Counted from the stretch's first letter, positions 7,840 to 16,694 are shown. The stretch is DNA of 64,000 bases from CAVSUR01 sp963731285 (GCA_963731285.1 CAVSUR010000014.1:310001-374000); one strand, 5' to 3'. The notes: generated from the letters alone by a model not told the origin. Numbers and translations are program-made.

Positions 7840-9456
7840 GTGGCCGAATTGCTGCTGCTTGTGCTGGCCGGCGTGGCTGTCATCGTCGGGATCCAGCTGC
7901 TGGCAGACAGAACCGGGCTGCCGGCGGCAGCGCTGCTGACGCTGGCCGGCCTGGTCTATGCGCTGCTGCCTGGCCCTAACCTCACCCTGCACCCTGACGT
8001 GATCTTGACGTTCGTCATCCCGCCGCTGATCTACAGCGCCGCGCTGAACTCGTCATTGCTGGCGATCAGGCAGAACCTGCGGGCGGTCATCAGCCTGTCC
8101 ATCGGGCTGGTACTAGCCACCGCCCTCGCCGTCGGCGCCAGCGTCGCGGTGCTCGTGCCCGGGGTGGGCCTGGCCGCCGGGGTGGCGCTCGGCGCCGCGG
8201 TGGCTCCTACCGATCCGGTGGCGGCGCTGGCGGTCGGCGGCCGGGTCGGACTCCAGGCCCGGCTCACTACTCTCATCGAGGGCGAGGGCCTGCTCAACGA
8301 CGCCACCGCCCTGACCATCCTGACGGTCGCGGTGACCGCCGCTACCAGCGGCGGTTTCTCGCCGGGCGGCGCAGTGCTCCGGTTCCTGCTGGCATCCGCG
8401 GGCGGCCTGCTGTCCGGTATCGCGGTCGCGATCGTGGTGCGGTTGCTGCGCTCGGCGGTCAGCGATCCAGTGCTGGTGAACTGCATTTCGCTGGCTACCC
8501 CCTTCGGCGCCTACCTGCTGGGCGAGGAACTGCACGTCTCCGGCGTGCTGGCCGTGGCCGTCGCGGGCCTGATGATCGGCCACGACACGCCCCGGTTCAC
8601 CTCCGGCGCCAGCCGCCTTCAGGCCAGCGCGGTCTGGCGGCTGGCCGACTTCCTGCTGCAGGGGTTCGTGTTCTTGCTGATCGGCCAGCAGATCCTGCCG
8701 GTGGTGCACGGCCTGCGGGCCTATCCCGCCGCTACCATCGCCGAGGCGGCAGCCCTCAGCCTCGGCATGGTGCTGGCCGTGCGCCCGGCGTGGCTGGCCT
8801 GCAGTCAGCTCCTGCCCCGGGCCCTGCACGCGCGCCTGGGCGGCCCCGCGCCGCGCAGCGAGCAGCGCCTGACCGGCCGGGAGACGATCGTGCTGAGCTG
8901 GGCCGGTACCCGGGGCGTGATCAGCCTGGCGGCCATCTTCACCCTGCCGCTGGCAACCACGGACGGCAGGCCTTTCCCCGGCCGGGATTTGCTGCTGTTC
9001 TGTACCTACCTGGTGGTGGTGGTCACTCTGATCGGCCAGGGCGGCACGTTCGCGCCGCTCGCCCGGGCGCTCGGCGTGCGCGCCGACCCGGCGGAGGCCG
9101 CTTTGATACGCCGCCAGGCCAGGGCCGCCACGGCGCGGGCCGCCCTGTCCCGGCTGGACCAGCTCGCCGCCGACCCCGAGCTGACCGGCCAGGCCGTGGA
9201 GGCACTGCGGGCCGGCCTGAAGCACCAGGCGCGCCGCTACCGCCAGAGCGGACCGGAGGAATCGGCCCAGGATGTGGCGCCGCCGGACCCGCCGCGCCAG
9301 GCGCTGCTGCGCGCCCGCCGGGCCATCATCGATGCCCAGCGCGAGGAACTGCTGCGCTGGCGCGACGCCGGCCGCCTGCCTGACGCCAGCCTGCGCATCC
9401 TCGAACGTGAGCTCGACCACTCCGAGCGCACCTTCCCCGCCCCCGACCAGCGCTGA
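7840..9456 (+). CDS. CPA1-family Na+/H+ (cation/proton) antiporter
   Basis: A 538-residue integral membrane antiporter (NhaP/SLC9 type) with about 12 membrane helices in the first 410 residues. Diagnostic segments are GAAVAPTDPVAALAVGG (about residue 130), EGEGLLNDATALT and LLQGFVFLLIGQQIL, followed by SWAGTRGVISLAAIF. A soluble C-terminal tail of about 120 residues, rich in Arg and Glu, probably has a regulatory role. The GTG start follows AGGAGGCG. Adjacency to a two-component system suggests regulation by pH, salt or membrane stress (inference). Confidence 0.92.
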   Translation: MAELLLLVLAGVAVIVGIQLLADRTGLPAAALLTLAGLVYALLPGPNLTLHPDVILTFVIPPLIYSAALNSSLLAIRQNLRAVISLSIGLVLATALAVGASVAVLVPGVGLAAGVALGAAVAPTDPVAALAVGGRVGLQARLTTLIEGEGLLNDATALTILTVAVTAATSGGFSPGGAVLRFLLASAGGLLSGIAVAIVVRLLRSAVSDPVLVNCISLATPFGAYLLGEELHVSGVLAVAVAGLMIGHDTPRFTSGASRLQASAVWRLADFLLQGFVFLLIGQQILPVVHGLRAYPAATIAEAAALSLGMVLAVRPAWLACSQLLPRALHARLGGPAPRSEQRLTGRETIVLSWAGTRGVISLAAIFTLPLATTDGRPFPGRDLLLFCTYLVVVVTLIGQGGTFAPLARALGVRADPAEAALIRRQARAATARAALSRLDQLAADPELTGQAVEALRAGLKHQARRYRQSGPEESAQDVAPPDPPRQALLRARRAIIDAQREELLRWRDAGRLPDASLRILERELDHSERTFPAPDQR

Positions 9457-9644
9457 CCCGGCCGATCCGGGCGGCCGCCGGCCGCGCCACGGCTGCATCC
9501 GGTGACCTCACGGCATGCCTCCGGGCCCGGGGACGGCATTCCTTCACACCATCTCCGGCCTGGCATGGCGGCTGCAGACCGGCCGGGCTGGCTGCGGTAG
9601 CGGCCCAGCCCGACGGCCGCGAATCACAGGAGCAGGCATGAAAG

Positions 9645-10118
9645 GTGACCAGGGCGCGGCGAGCCCGCCGGACCGTAACCAGCGCCGCGGCCGGCGCGTT
9701 CCTCGGCGACAACCTGTGCTACCTGATCGGCCGCCGCTTCGGTCCCTGGGCCGAGCGCAGGTTCTTCGCCACCGGGCGGGGCGCGCGGCAGCGCGCCTGG
9801 GCCGAGCGGTCCCTGCGCCGCTTCGGCATGCCGCTCATCATCGTCTGCCGGTTCATCCCCGGCGGCCGCACCGCGGTCACCCTCAGCTGCGGGCTGACCG
9901 GCTACTCCCGCCGCCGGTTCATCGCGGCGACCGCGGTCGCCGCCGTTATCCGGGCCGTTTACTCGTTCTTTCTCGGCCGTCTCGGCGGCAAGGCCTTCGA
10001 GGACAAGCCGTGGGCTGGGCTGCTCACTGCGTTCGCCATCACCCTGGCCATCAGCGGCCTGATCGAGGCCGCCCGGCGCATCAGGTCACGGCGCCCGGGG
10101 CGGTCAGAATCCGGCTAG
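9645..10118 (+). pseudogene. DedA-family membrane protein, 5'-truncated
   Basis: DedA proteins are polyprenyl-phosphate and lipid flippase-type membrane proteins of about 200 residues. Here the sequence starts at the family's internal AAAGAFLGDNLCYLIGRRFG and continues through FGMPLIIVCRFIPGGRTAVTL, with the conserved Arg/Gly motif, to two C-terminal helices. The first 55-60 residues are absent. A good ribosome site and ATG at 9638 (AGGAGCAGGC-ATG) remain from the original gene, but that frame (MKGDQGAAS) leads out of the DedA frame after a few codons. The GTG at 9645 could still start a 157-residue product. The junction contains GGTGACCAGGGCGC, also found where the monooxygenase is cut off. 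Confidence 0.72.
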
Positions 10119-10163
10119 CCTGCCGGCCCCGCCCGGACCGGGTACCCGTGTCCCTGGCGGGAA

Positions 10164-11195
10164 CTACGGCTCGCGGGACCAGGCGCGCACCCAGACCGCC
10201 GCGTTGAGCGCGTCGAGGGCCGAGCTCTGGCGGCTGGCATCTGCCCGGTCGAAAGGCCCGGCCCAGCGCAGCCCGAACTCGTTGTCGGCGTTCCTGGCGT
10301 TAGCCCAGATGGACTGGGCGTTCCTGAGGATGAAGGCACGGTAGGCCGGGCGGCGGCTGTGCCGGCAGAAGTCGCACAGGTAACGGACGAAGATCCCCTT
10401 GAACTGGGGCCGGTCCCCGTCATTTCCTGCGGTGTCCGCTTCCCGCGGCTCGGTGAGGATGCCCGGCGGGCTGGCTGACGGCGGGCTGGTCAGCGCGCTC
10501 AGCGCGGCGTCGGCGATCGACTCTCCCTGAGCGAGATAGCCGCCATCGCCGGTGATCTCGTACATGGCGGCAAGACCGCCGAGGATGACGCCCTGGTTGT
10601 AAGTCCAGGTAATCCCGCCGTTGTTCTGGCACGCCGGGGTGAGACCATCGTTGACCAGGCCGCGAGGGCCGATTAGGCCGCTGGAGCGCAGCCATTCCCA
10701 TTCCCGCAGCGCCCAGGCCAGGTGGCGGTGGTCCGTGTCCTGCGCGCGCTGATGCAGGCGGGCCGCGAGCGTGAAGAACAGCTCATTGGTGATGGCGTTC
10801 TTGTAGCGCCTGCCGGTGCTCCACCACAGGCCGCCGCGGCAGGTGTCATCCCAGCCGGTCGTCATCTGGGCGAAGATGGCCAGCGCCGCCTGGAGAAAAC
10901 GGCGGTCCCCGGTCAGGTCGAAGGCGGCGACCCAGGCTAGCGCCCACCACCCGTTGTCGTCGTAATAGCTATTGATGAAATCCGCATGCCGCCACTGCGC
11001 CCGCCTGAAGGTCGTCTCGATCACGCCCGCGTAGCCGGGGTCGCCGGTCTGCTGGGCATAGCCGATCACCGCCGTCAGCGCGTTGGCGCAGTTCCACCAG
11101 CCGGCGGTCCGCCACCGCCCGGTCGCCGGGCGATACCAGCGCTGCAGCGCGGTGATCCCCGCTGCCGCGCAGGCACGGTAATCCGGCTCCGCCAT
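10164..11195 (-). CDS. glycoside hydrolase family 76 protein (alpha-1,6-mannanase-like)
   Basis: A 343-residue (alpha/alpha)6-barrel protein of GH76, whose members cleave alpha-1,6-mannan. The catalytic Asp pair is in NSYYDDNGWWALAW (about residue 80). Also conserved are GLWWSTGRRYKNAITNELFF and NNGGITWTYNQGVILGGL. No signal peptide is visible: the protein begins MAEPDYRACAAAG, so it may act in the cytoplasm or be exported without a classical signal. The ATG has GGGAGGGCGGC just upstream. It could trim mannosylated glycans of the cell's own envelope or of fungi; neither is shown. Confidence 0.88.
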   Translation of the reverse strand: MAEPDYRACAAAGITALQRWYRPATGRWRTAGWWNCANALTAVIGYAQQTGDPGYAGVIETTFRRAQWRHADFINSYYDDNGWWALAWVAAFDLTGDRRFLQAALAIFAQMTTGWDDTCRGGLWWSTGRRYKNAITNELFFTLAARLHQRAQDTDHRHLAWALREWEWLRSSGLIGPRGLVNDGLTPACQNNGGITWTYNQGVILGGLAAMYEITGDGGYLAQGESIADAALSALTSPPSASPPGILTEPREADTAGNDGDRPQFKGIFVRYLCDFCRHSRRPAYRAFILRNAQSIWANARNADNEFGLRWAGPFDRADASRQSSALDALNAAVWVRAWSREP

Positions 11196-11514
11196 GCCGC
11201 CCTCCCGCGACCGGGCCTGCCGGCACGCGGCCGGCGGCCTCCCGCCGCCTGCGGCCCGGCCCGGATCACATTATTGCCCGACGCAAGCAGGTCACGCCGG
11301 CCCTGCGGCCAGCAGATCGCGGATCGACCTCGGTGCGGACGGAACCTGCCGCGCGCACCCGCCGCATCCGCGGCGGATCGGCCAGGCCGCATCCGTCAGG
11401 TCTTTCTGGTACGGCAGGTACATCATGTTCCGGATCAGCTGGTCGGGGTATACGGTGAGCGCTCTGGTGACGGCTGAGCCGCAGCCCTCGCCTGGTGCGA
11501 CCGGGAGGTGCGAG
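11196..11514. other. intergenic region between divergent GH76 and phosphatase genes
   Basis: A 319-nt region separates the two divergent starts and must hold both promoters. It is slightly less GC-rich around 11400-11460 (TCTTTCTGGTACGGCAGG, GGGGTATACGGTGAG). The phosphatase frame is open through it, but the GTG at 11515 with GGGAGG is the better start. I see no convincing operator or RNA structure. Confidence 0.4.
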
Positions 11515-12651
11515 GTGGCGCAGCAGAAATGGTCACAGGTGTCGGCGCGGCGCCTGCTCCGGATGCCGGCCTGGGCGGCTGCGCTGGCCGCGGCGTTCGC
11601 GGCCGGAGCCATCGCGGGCCCCGTCGCGGTGAGCGCGAGCCAGGGCAGCAGCGCCCGGCCTGCCAGCGTGGCCGGGGGGCACGCGCCCCGGCTGGACCAC
11701 GTGTTCGTGATCATGATGGAGAACACGTCGTACAAGGACCTGCTCTCGCCCGCCAATCAGAACACCAAGTTCATTCAGCAGCTGGCCGCGACGCGCGGGC
11801 TGGCCACCAATTACTTCGGTGTCACGCACACCAGCCTGCCCAACTACATCGCCGCGACCAGCGGGCAGACCTGGGGCTCCAATAACGACGACCTCAGCCA
11901 GGCCCCGTACTTCAACCACGAGAACCTGGTCGACCAGTTCGCGGCCGCGCACCTGAGCTGGAAGGCCTACATGCAGTCGCTGCCCTATCCCGGCGACACG
12001 GTGAGCGCGACGCCGGACGGGCTGTACGTCCGCAAGCACGACCCGTTCCTGCTATACCCCGACGTCTACACCAACCCGGCCCGCGCCGACCGCGTGGTGC
12101 CGCTGACGCAGCTGAGCACGGACCTGTCGGCCGGCCGGGTGCCGCAGTTCTCCTGGATCAGCCCGAACATCTGCGACGACATGCACGGCGGGGCGGCCGC
12201 GTGCCCCTACCCCTCGTCGCCGTCAGACGCCAACCAGGCCCGGCTGTACCGCGACGGTGACGCGTTCTTGCGCAAGTGGGTCGGGCTCATCACCCATAGC
12301 CGGGCCTGGACCGGGCACTCGGCCATCTTCATCACCTGGGACGAGGGCGGCTACTCCGACGTCAGCCCGTACGGGCCCCTGGACAACCGCGGCGGCCCGG
12401 ACTCACCCGTCCTGCCCGCCACTCCCGCCGACCCCGCCACCGGCAGCGGCGGCGACCTGTACGGCGGCACCGTCTACGGTGGCGGCCGGGCCCCGATGAT
12501 CGTGGTCGCCAAGGGTGTCGGGCACCGGGTCGACGCCGTCCGCGCCGACCATTACTCGCTGCTCCAGACCATCGAGCAGAACTTCGGCCTGCCGCTGCTC
12601 GGTAACGCCGGCGACACCGTGCAGGTCCACTCGCTGTGGCCGCTGCTCTAG
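11515..12651 (+). CDS. secreted acid phosphatase / phosphoesterase family protein
   Basis: A 378-residue alkaline-phosphatase-superfamily phosphoesterase (AcpA / phospholipase C-like, as in actinobacterial phosphatidylinositol-3-phosphatases). A signal peptide follows the GTG start: basic SARRLLR, a hydrophobic AWAAALAAAFAAGAIAG stretch and an Ala-rich cleavage zone. The mature part opens with HVFVIMMENTSY (metal-binding Glu-Asn), then THTSLPNYIAATSG with the nucleophile region, ISPNICDDMHG and FITWDEGG. The enzyme would act outside the cell on phosphate esters. GGGAGG six bases before the GTG supports this start over in-frame upstream ATGs. Confidence 0.88.
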   Translation: MAQQKWSQVSARRLLRMPAWAAALAAAFAAGAIAGPVAVSASQGSSARPASVAGGHAPRLDHVFVIMMENTSYKDLLSPANQNTKFIQQLAATRGLATNYFGVTHTSLPNYIAATSGQTWGSNNDDLSQAPYFNHENLVDQFAAAHLSWKAYMQSLPYPGDTVSATPDGLYVRKHDPFLLYPDVYTNPARADRVVPLTQLSTDLSAGRVPQFSWISPNICDDMHGGAAACPYPSSPSDANQARLYRDGDAFLRKWVGLITHSRAWTGHSAIFITWDEGGYSDVSPYGPLDNRGGPDSPVLPATPADPATGSGGDLYGGTVYGGGRAPMIVVAKGVGHRVDAVRADHYSLLQTIEQNFGLPLLGNAGDTVQVHSLWPLL

Positions 12652-12708
12652 GCGGTTATCCCGGGGCAGCGGTTCATCCGCGGCAGCGGCTCCGGACGGA
12701 GGTAGCTG

Positions 12709-13443
12709 GTGACCTACATTGCCGTGACGGCCCTGAGCCACCCCGGAGCGGTGCGGGACCATAACGAGGACAGCCTGGCGGCGGGGCCATGGACGCTGTG
12801 CGCAACCGTCACCGAGAGCCCGCAGACGCTATTCTTCCCGGTCGGCACCCCGCTCGTCGCCGCGGTCGCAGACGGCCTCGGCGGTCACCCGGCTGGTGAG
12901 GTGGCCAGTGCGCTGGTGGCCCGCGAGCTGGCGCGCCTCGGCCCGTCGCTGGACAGCGAGCAGAGCGTCCGGGATGCCATGGACCTGTGCGACCGGGCGG
13001 TTCGCGCCGCGGCGTCCGGCCGCCCGGGCCGGACCGGGATGGCGACCACGGTGGCCGGCGTCGTCGTCATCCCCGATCAGGTACTGGCCTTCAACGTGGG
13101 GGACAGCCGGGTGTACCTGGCCGGTCCCGCCGGGGTGCGCCAGCTGAGCACCGATGACCGTCCGCCGGACGAGGCGCTGCCGTCGGGCATCGTGACCCAG
13201 ACGCTCGGCGGTACCGGCGGACTGCCCGCGGCCGCACCGCACCTTGAGGTCACGCCGCTGACCGACGGCACGAGCTACCTAGTCTGCACCGACGGCCTGA
13301 CCGACCCGCTCCCGGCCGGCCTGCTCGACGAGGTGCTGGGCACGCGCCAGGACGGCGAGGCGGTGTTCGAGCTGTGGAAGGCGGCGATCGAGGGCGGCGG
13401 CCCGGACAACATCACCATGGCGCTGGTGCGCCTGAGCGCCTGA
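12709..13443 (+). CDS. PP2C-family protein serine/threonine phosphatase
   Basis: A 244-residue PPM/PP2C phosphatase that removes phosphate from Ser/Thr residues with two Mn2+/Mg2+ ions. Metal-binding motifs are in order: VRDHNEDS (residues 16-23), VADGLGGHPAGEVAS, TTVAGVVV, FNVGDSRVYLA, and the C-terminal DGLTD and GGGPDNITM. It is a free-standing catalytic domain without a membrane anchor, like PP2Cs that counter Hanks-type kinases. The GTG start has GGACGGAGG upstream. No kinase gene is nearby. Confidence 0.92.
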   Translation: MTYIAVTALSHPGAVRDHNEDSLAAGPWTLCATVTESPQTLFFPVGTPLVAAVADGLGGHPAGEVASALVARELARLGPSLDSEQSVRDAMDLCDRAVRAAASGRPGRTGMATTVAGVVVIPDQVLAFNVGDSRVYLAGPAGVRQLSTDDRPPDEALPSGIVTQTLGGTGGLPAAAPHLEVTPLTDGTSYLVCTDGLTDPLPAGLLDEVLGTRQDGEAVFELWKAAIEGGGPDNITMALVRLSA

Positions 13444-13469
13444 CGGCGGCCGTCCCGGCCTGGCTCAAC

Positions 13470-13694
13470 TCAGCCAGCGGGGCGGTCCTGGCTGCCCTTC
13501 TTGCCCTTCCTGCGCGGATGCTCGATGATCACATCCGGGCCAGGGAACACCAGGCTGGTGTGACCGTCGTCGAAACGCACCAGGTACGGCGGCTCCCCGC
13601 CCGCTCCGCGGACCTCGACGATCTCGCCCGCCCGCTCCAGCTGCCCCACCACCTTGCCGCGCACGTGAAACCGGTCCCCGACGACTGCCTGCAT
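13470..13694 (-). CDS. DUF1918 domain protein
   Basis: A 74-residue protein beginning MQAVVGDRFHVRGKVVGQ and continuing GEIVEVRGAGGEPPYLVRF and HTSLVFPGPDVIIEH, which is DUF1918, a small SH3-like barrel found throughout actinobacteria. It ends in a basic Lys/Arg tail (RRKGKKG). AAGGAGGCGGACAG precedes the ATG. Function is unknown; small size and basic tail would suit nucleic-acid or protein binding. Confidence 0.85.
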   Translation of the reverse strand: MQAVVGDRFHVRGKVVGQLERAGEIVEVRGAGGEPPYLVRFDDGHTSLVFPGPDVIIEHPRRKGKKGSQDRPAG

Positions 13695-13830
13695 CTGTCC
13701 GCCTCCTTACCCGCGTTCCCGCGCTACCCGCGGGCACGCTCGCGGCGGATCGCGCCGCCACGACCAGTATCCCCCCTCCACGCTGACGGCTCATTCCGGC
13801 TGCGGGCAGCCATGCGAGATACTGGACCGC

Positions 13831-14082
13831 ATGGTTGACGACACCGCACGGGACCGGGCCATCTACCACGCGCTCAAGGCCGTCGACGAAGTCGCTGCCG
13901 CCATTCAGGCGCACCTGGTTGAGGAGCACGGGGCTGATCCGGATCGTGCCGCCGCCCACAGCACCTTCTCCAACTCGCTCAAGCTCCTGCGGCAGGCCCG
14001 CGAGCGGCTGGGCGAAGGCTTGCGGGCCGTCGGGGCCGACAGTATCGCCAGGTCCGACGAGATCTCCCTGCGCAACCGCTGA
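13831..14082 (+). CDS. small hypothetical helical protein
   Basis: An 83-residue acidic, helical protein (MVDDTARDRAIYHALKAVDE ... LKLLRQARERLGEGL). It is divergent from the DUF1918 gene, with 136 nt between the starts. Codon use matches its neighbours and the frame is clean. I do not recognise a family; the regular Leu/Ala spacing suggests a two-helix hairpin. Confidence 0.55.
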   Translation: MVDDTARDRAIYHALKAVDEVAAAIQAHLVEEHGADPDRAAAHSTFSNSLKLLRQARERLGEGLRAVGADSIARSDEISLRNR

Positions 14083-14139
14083 CCGGCGACCCTCGTCGTG
14101 ACCAGCAAGCCATGCTCAGAAATGCCCGATCCTGCGTGA

Positions 14140-14736
14140 TCATCCAGCGCTGGCCGGCGCTGGCGGGGGGCGCAGGCTGTCCATGACCAGGTCGAGCATG
14201 TGCCGGGACCGGGCCTCCCAGCCGGCGTTGTCGATGCGCCACAGGAAGCCGACGAGCAGCAGCACCTCATCCGCGTCCACGTCCGGCCGCACCACGCCAG
14301 CCGCCTGGCCCGCCTCCAGCAGCAAGGTGATCGCGGCGGCCATCTCGCCGTAGTACTCGCCGGAAAGGTCAGCCCGGGTGGCGGCCTCCACTGCCTGCGC
14401 GAGGCCGTGCTTGATCCGCCCGTAGGAGGCTAGCCGGTCGAACCACAGGCGGAGCGCCTGCAGCGGCGGATTCTCGGCCAGCAGGGCGGGGGCGGCGTCA
14501 ATCACCGCCCGCACATCGTGGCGGTACACGGCGAGCAGCAGCGCTTCCCGGCTCGGGAAGTGCCGGTACATGGTTCCCTGGCCGACGTCGGCCTGCCTGG
14601 CGATCGAATTCAGCGTCGCGTCGCTCGATGCGGCCAGGGCGTTACGCGCAGCCGCCAGGATCCGCACCCGGTTCTGCTCGGCGTCTGAGCGGCGCGGCCC
14701 CGGCCGGTCCTCGGTCACTTGCTCCCGTCCGGTCAT
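14140..14736 (-). CDS. TetR-family transcriptional regulator
   Basis: A 198-residue TetR repressor. The N-terminal helix-turn-helix (residues about 20-65) reads RILAAARNALAASSDATLNS, then VGQGTMYRHFPSREALLLAVY, a canonical recognition helix. The C-terminal part matches the SbtR-like ligand-binding domain common in actinobacteria. The gene is divergent from an SDR remnant; the 170-nt gap between the starts holds a perfect 20-bp inverted repeat that is almost certainly its operator. It probably repressed itself and the now-truncated SDR. Confidence 0.9.
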   Translation of the reverse strand: MTGREQVTEDRPGPRRSDAEQNRVRILAAARNALAASSDATLNSIARQADVGQGTMYRHFPSREALLLAVYRHDVRAVIDAAPALLAENPPLQALRLWFDRLASYGRIKHGLAQAVEAATRADLSGEYYGEMAAAITLLLEAGQAAGVVRPDVDADEVLLLVGFLWRIDNAGWEARSRHMLDLVMDSLRPPPAPASAG

Positions 14737-14760
14737 CGCTCTCCATCGTACTCGCGCTTT

Positions 14761-14819
14761 GCTAACCGGACATGTGTCCGTTAGAGTCAGAAGGCATAGC
14801 GGACACATGTCCGGTTAGC
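14761..14819. promoter_or_regulatory. perfect 20-bp inverted repeat, TetR operator pair
   Basis: The left arm GCTAACCGGACATGTGTCCG (14761-14780) and the right arm (14800-14819) are exact reverse complements with a 19-nt spacer. Each arm holds its own near-palindrome GGACAnnTGTCC, so the region offers two repressor-dimer sites. It lies between the divergent TetR and SDR starts, covering the expected promoter positions for both. Confidence 0.8.
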
Positions 14820-14906
14820 TCGCGTCGCGTCGCGTCGTGACCCGGCATGCAGGTCGGCAGGCAGTCGGCCTGCGGCTAAGCACCGCGTCCCGGAGAGGAA
14901 AGCCTG

Positions 14907-15137
14907 ATGCCCGGAATTGACGGCAAGGTCGTCGCGATCACCGGCGCGAGCAGCGGGATCGGTGCAAGTCACCGTCGCCGATGTGGCGGACGATGTCCTG
15001 CAGCCGGGCCAGCGCGGCGTCGGTGTCCGCAGCGGCCCGGGCGAGCGCGGCGACGATTTCAGTGCTCATTGGGAAGCCTCTCTCGGGTACTCCGGCCCCT
15101 CGCCGCTGCCGGGCGCGGCCTGGTCATCCCAGCGTGA
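14907..15137 (+). pseudogene. short-chain dehydrogenase/reductase, N-terminal scar
   Basis: A GGAGAGGAAAGCCTG site precedes an ATG and the sequence MPGIDGKVVAITGASSGIGA, the TGxxxGIG cofactor motif of SDR enzymes. SDR homology stops abruptly after about 20 residues, at base 14966; the frame then runs on for 56 meaningless codons. The gene has lost over 90% of its length. It sits directly behind the TetR operator pair, so the repressor has probably lost its original target. Confidence 0.75.
14938..15069 (-). pseudogene. N-terminal fragment of an unknown gene ending at the SDR scar
   Basis: On the minus strand, downstream of the aldehyde dehydrogenase, an ATG with a GAGAGAGG site opens MSTEIVAALARAAADTDAAL, then ARLQDIVRHIGDGDL. 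The natural-looking sequence ends at the same junction (about 14965) where the SDR homology ends; beyond it the frame is simply the antisense of the SDR start. Two convergent genes thus appear to have lost their 3' parts in one deletion. I cannot name the family. Confidence 0.4.
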
Positions 15138-16617
15138 ACGGATCACGAGTGGCACCGGTCAGCTCTACCCACACCGACTTGGTCTCGGTGTACTCGCGGA
15201 TGGCGTCCGCGCCGTTCTCGCGGCCGATGCCGCTGGCGCCGTAGCCGCCGAACGGGACATGCGGGCTGACCACCCGGTAGGCGTTGATCCAGACGGTCCC
15301 GGCCCGCAGCCGGGCCGCGACCCGGTGCGCGCGGTGCACGTCCTTGGTCCAGACCGAGCCGGCCAGCCCGAACTCGGTGCCATTGGCCAGCGTGACCGCC
15401 TCGTCCTCGGTGCCGAACGTGGCGACCGCGACGACCGGCCCGAAGATCTCCTCCCGGACGGCCCGCATCTGCGCGGTGGTGTCGACCAGCACCGTCGGCT
15501 CGACGAACCACCCGCCCAGGCTCGCTACCGGCTTGCCGCCGCAGGCGATCGTCGCGCCGTCCAAGCGCGCCGACTCAAAGTGGCTGAGCACGGTGTCGTA
15601 CTGCTTATCCGTGGCCATCGGGCCCATCTCGGTGTCCGCGTCCAGCGGATTGCCGATCTTTATCGTCTTGGCCCGGTTCACGATCCGCTCGATCAGCGCG
15701 TCCTTGACATCCTCGTGCACGACAACCCGCGAGCCCGCCATGCAGGTCTGGCCGGTGGCCGCGAACACGCCGGCGATGACCCCGTTGGCCGCCGCGTCCA
15801 GATCCGCATCGGGGAACACGACCTGCGCGGACTTGCCGCCGAGTTCCAGGGTCACCCGGGTCAGGTTGTCCGCGGCGGCCCTGGCGATGAGCTTGCCGAC
15901 CGTCGTCGACCCGGTGAAGGCGATCTTGTCGATGCCGGGGTGGGCGGCCAGTGCCTTGCCGACCTCAGCACCCCAGCCGGTCACCACGTTGACCACGCCG
16001 GGCGGGAAGCCGGCCTCAGCGACCAGGCCGGCGAACGCGAGCGTGCTGACCGGGGTGTAGTCGCTCGGCTTGACCACGACCGTGCAGCCGGCGGCCAGCG
16101 CCGGAGCCAGCTTCCAGGTCAGCAAAAGGAGCGGCGAGTTCCACGGCACGATCGCGGCCACCACGCCGACCGGCTCGTGCAGCGTGTACACCAGGTAGCT
16201 GGGCTTGTCCGACGGGATCACGCTGCCCTCGACCTTGTCAGCCAGCCCGGCGAAGTAGTAGTACCACTCCGGCAGCCCGGCCATCTGGCCCGCCATCTCG
16301 CGCAGCAGCTTGCCGTTGTCGCGCGTCTCCAGCTCGGCCAGCTTGGCGGCGTCGCGGGCGATCAGCTCGCCGAGCCGGTGCAGCAGCTTGCCGCGCTGGG
16401 TCGCGGTGAGCTGGCCCCACTGGCCGCTCAGCGCCGCCCGCGCGGCGGCCACCGCGGCATCGACGTCCGCGGCGCCCGCGTCCGGCACCCGCGCCCACGG
16501 CTGCCCGGTGAACGGGTCGACCGAGTCGTAGGTCTGCCCCGACTGGGCGGCCCGGGAGGAGCCGTCGATCAGCATCAGCAGCTCGGTGACCGGCGCCCGG
16601 CCGGCAGTGATCGTCAT
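15124..16617 (-). CDS. NAD(P)+-dependent aldehyde dehydrogenase
   Basis: A complete 497-residue aldehyde dehydrogenase that oxidises an aldehyde to its acid. It has the cofactor domain (VGVVAAIVPWNSPLLLLTWK; FTGSTTVGK), the general base Glu in TLELGGKSAQVVF (about 265) and the nucleophile Cys in GQTCMAGSR (about 300), then EEIFGPVVAV and the C-terminal PFGGYGASGIGREN. The N-terminus and EMAGQMAGLPEWYYYFAG segment resemble betaine/aminobutyraldehyde and aromatic aldehyde dehydrogenases. The ATG follows GAGGAGGCATCCC. It lies downstream of the fdrA-DUF1116 pair on the same strand, separated by 225 nt with a tandem repeat, so membership of that operon is uncertain. Confidence 0.92.
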   Translation of the reverse strand: MTITAGRAPVTELLMLIDGSSRAAQSGQTYDSVDPFTGQPWARVPDAGAADVDAAVAAARAALSGQWGQLTATQRGKLLHRLGELIARDAAKLAELETRDNGKLLREMAGQMAGLPEWYYYFAGLADKVEGSVIPSDKPSYLVYTLHEPVGVVAAIVPWNSPLLLLTWKLAPALAAGCTVVVKPSDYTPVSTLAFAGLVAEAGFPPGVVNVVTGWGAEVGKALAAHPGIDKIAFTGSTTVGKLIARAAADNLTRVTLELGGKSAQVVFPDADLDAAANGVIAGVFAATGQTCMAGSRVVVHEDVKDALIERIVNRAKTIKIGNPLDADTEMGPMATDKQYDTVLSHFESARLDGATIACGGKPVASLGGWFVEPTVLVDTTAQMRAVREEIFGPVVAVATFGTEDEAVTLANGTEFGLAGSVWTKDVHRAHRVAARLRAGTVWINAYRVVSPHVPFGGYGASGIGRENGADAIREYTETKSVWVELTGATRDPFTLG

Positions 16618-16694
16618 CGGGATGCCTCCTCAGCGGGCCAGCGTTACGCCCTGACGATAAATCCCCGGCAAAGCGGCCGGCAATCCAGGCCCGC

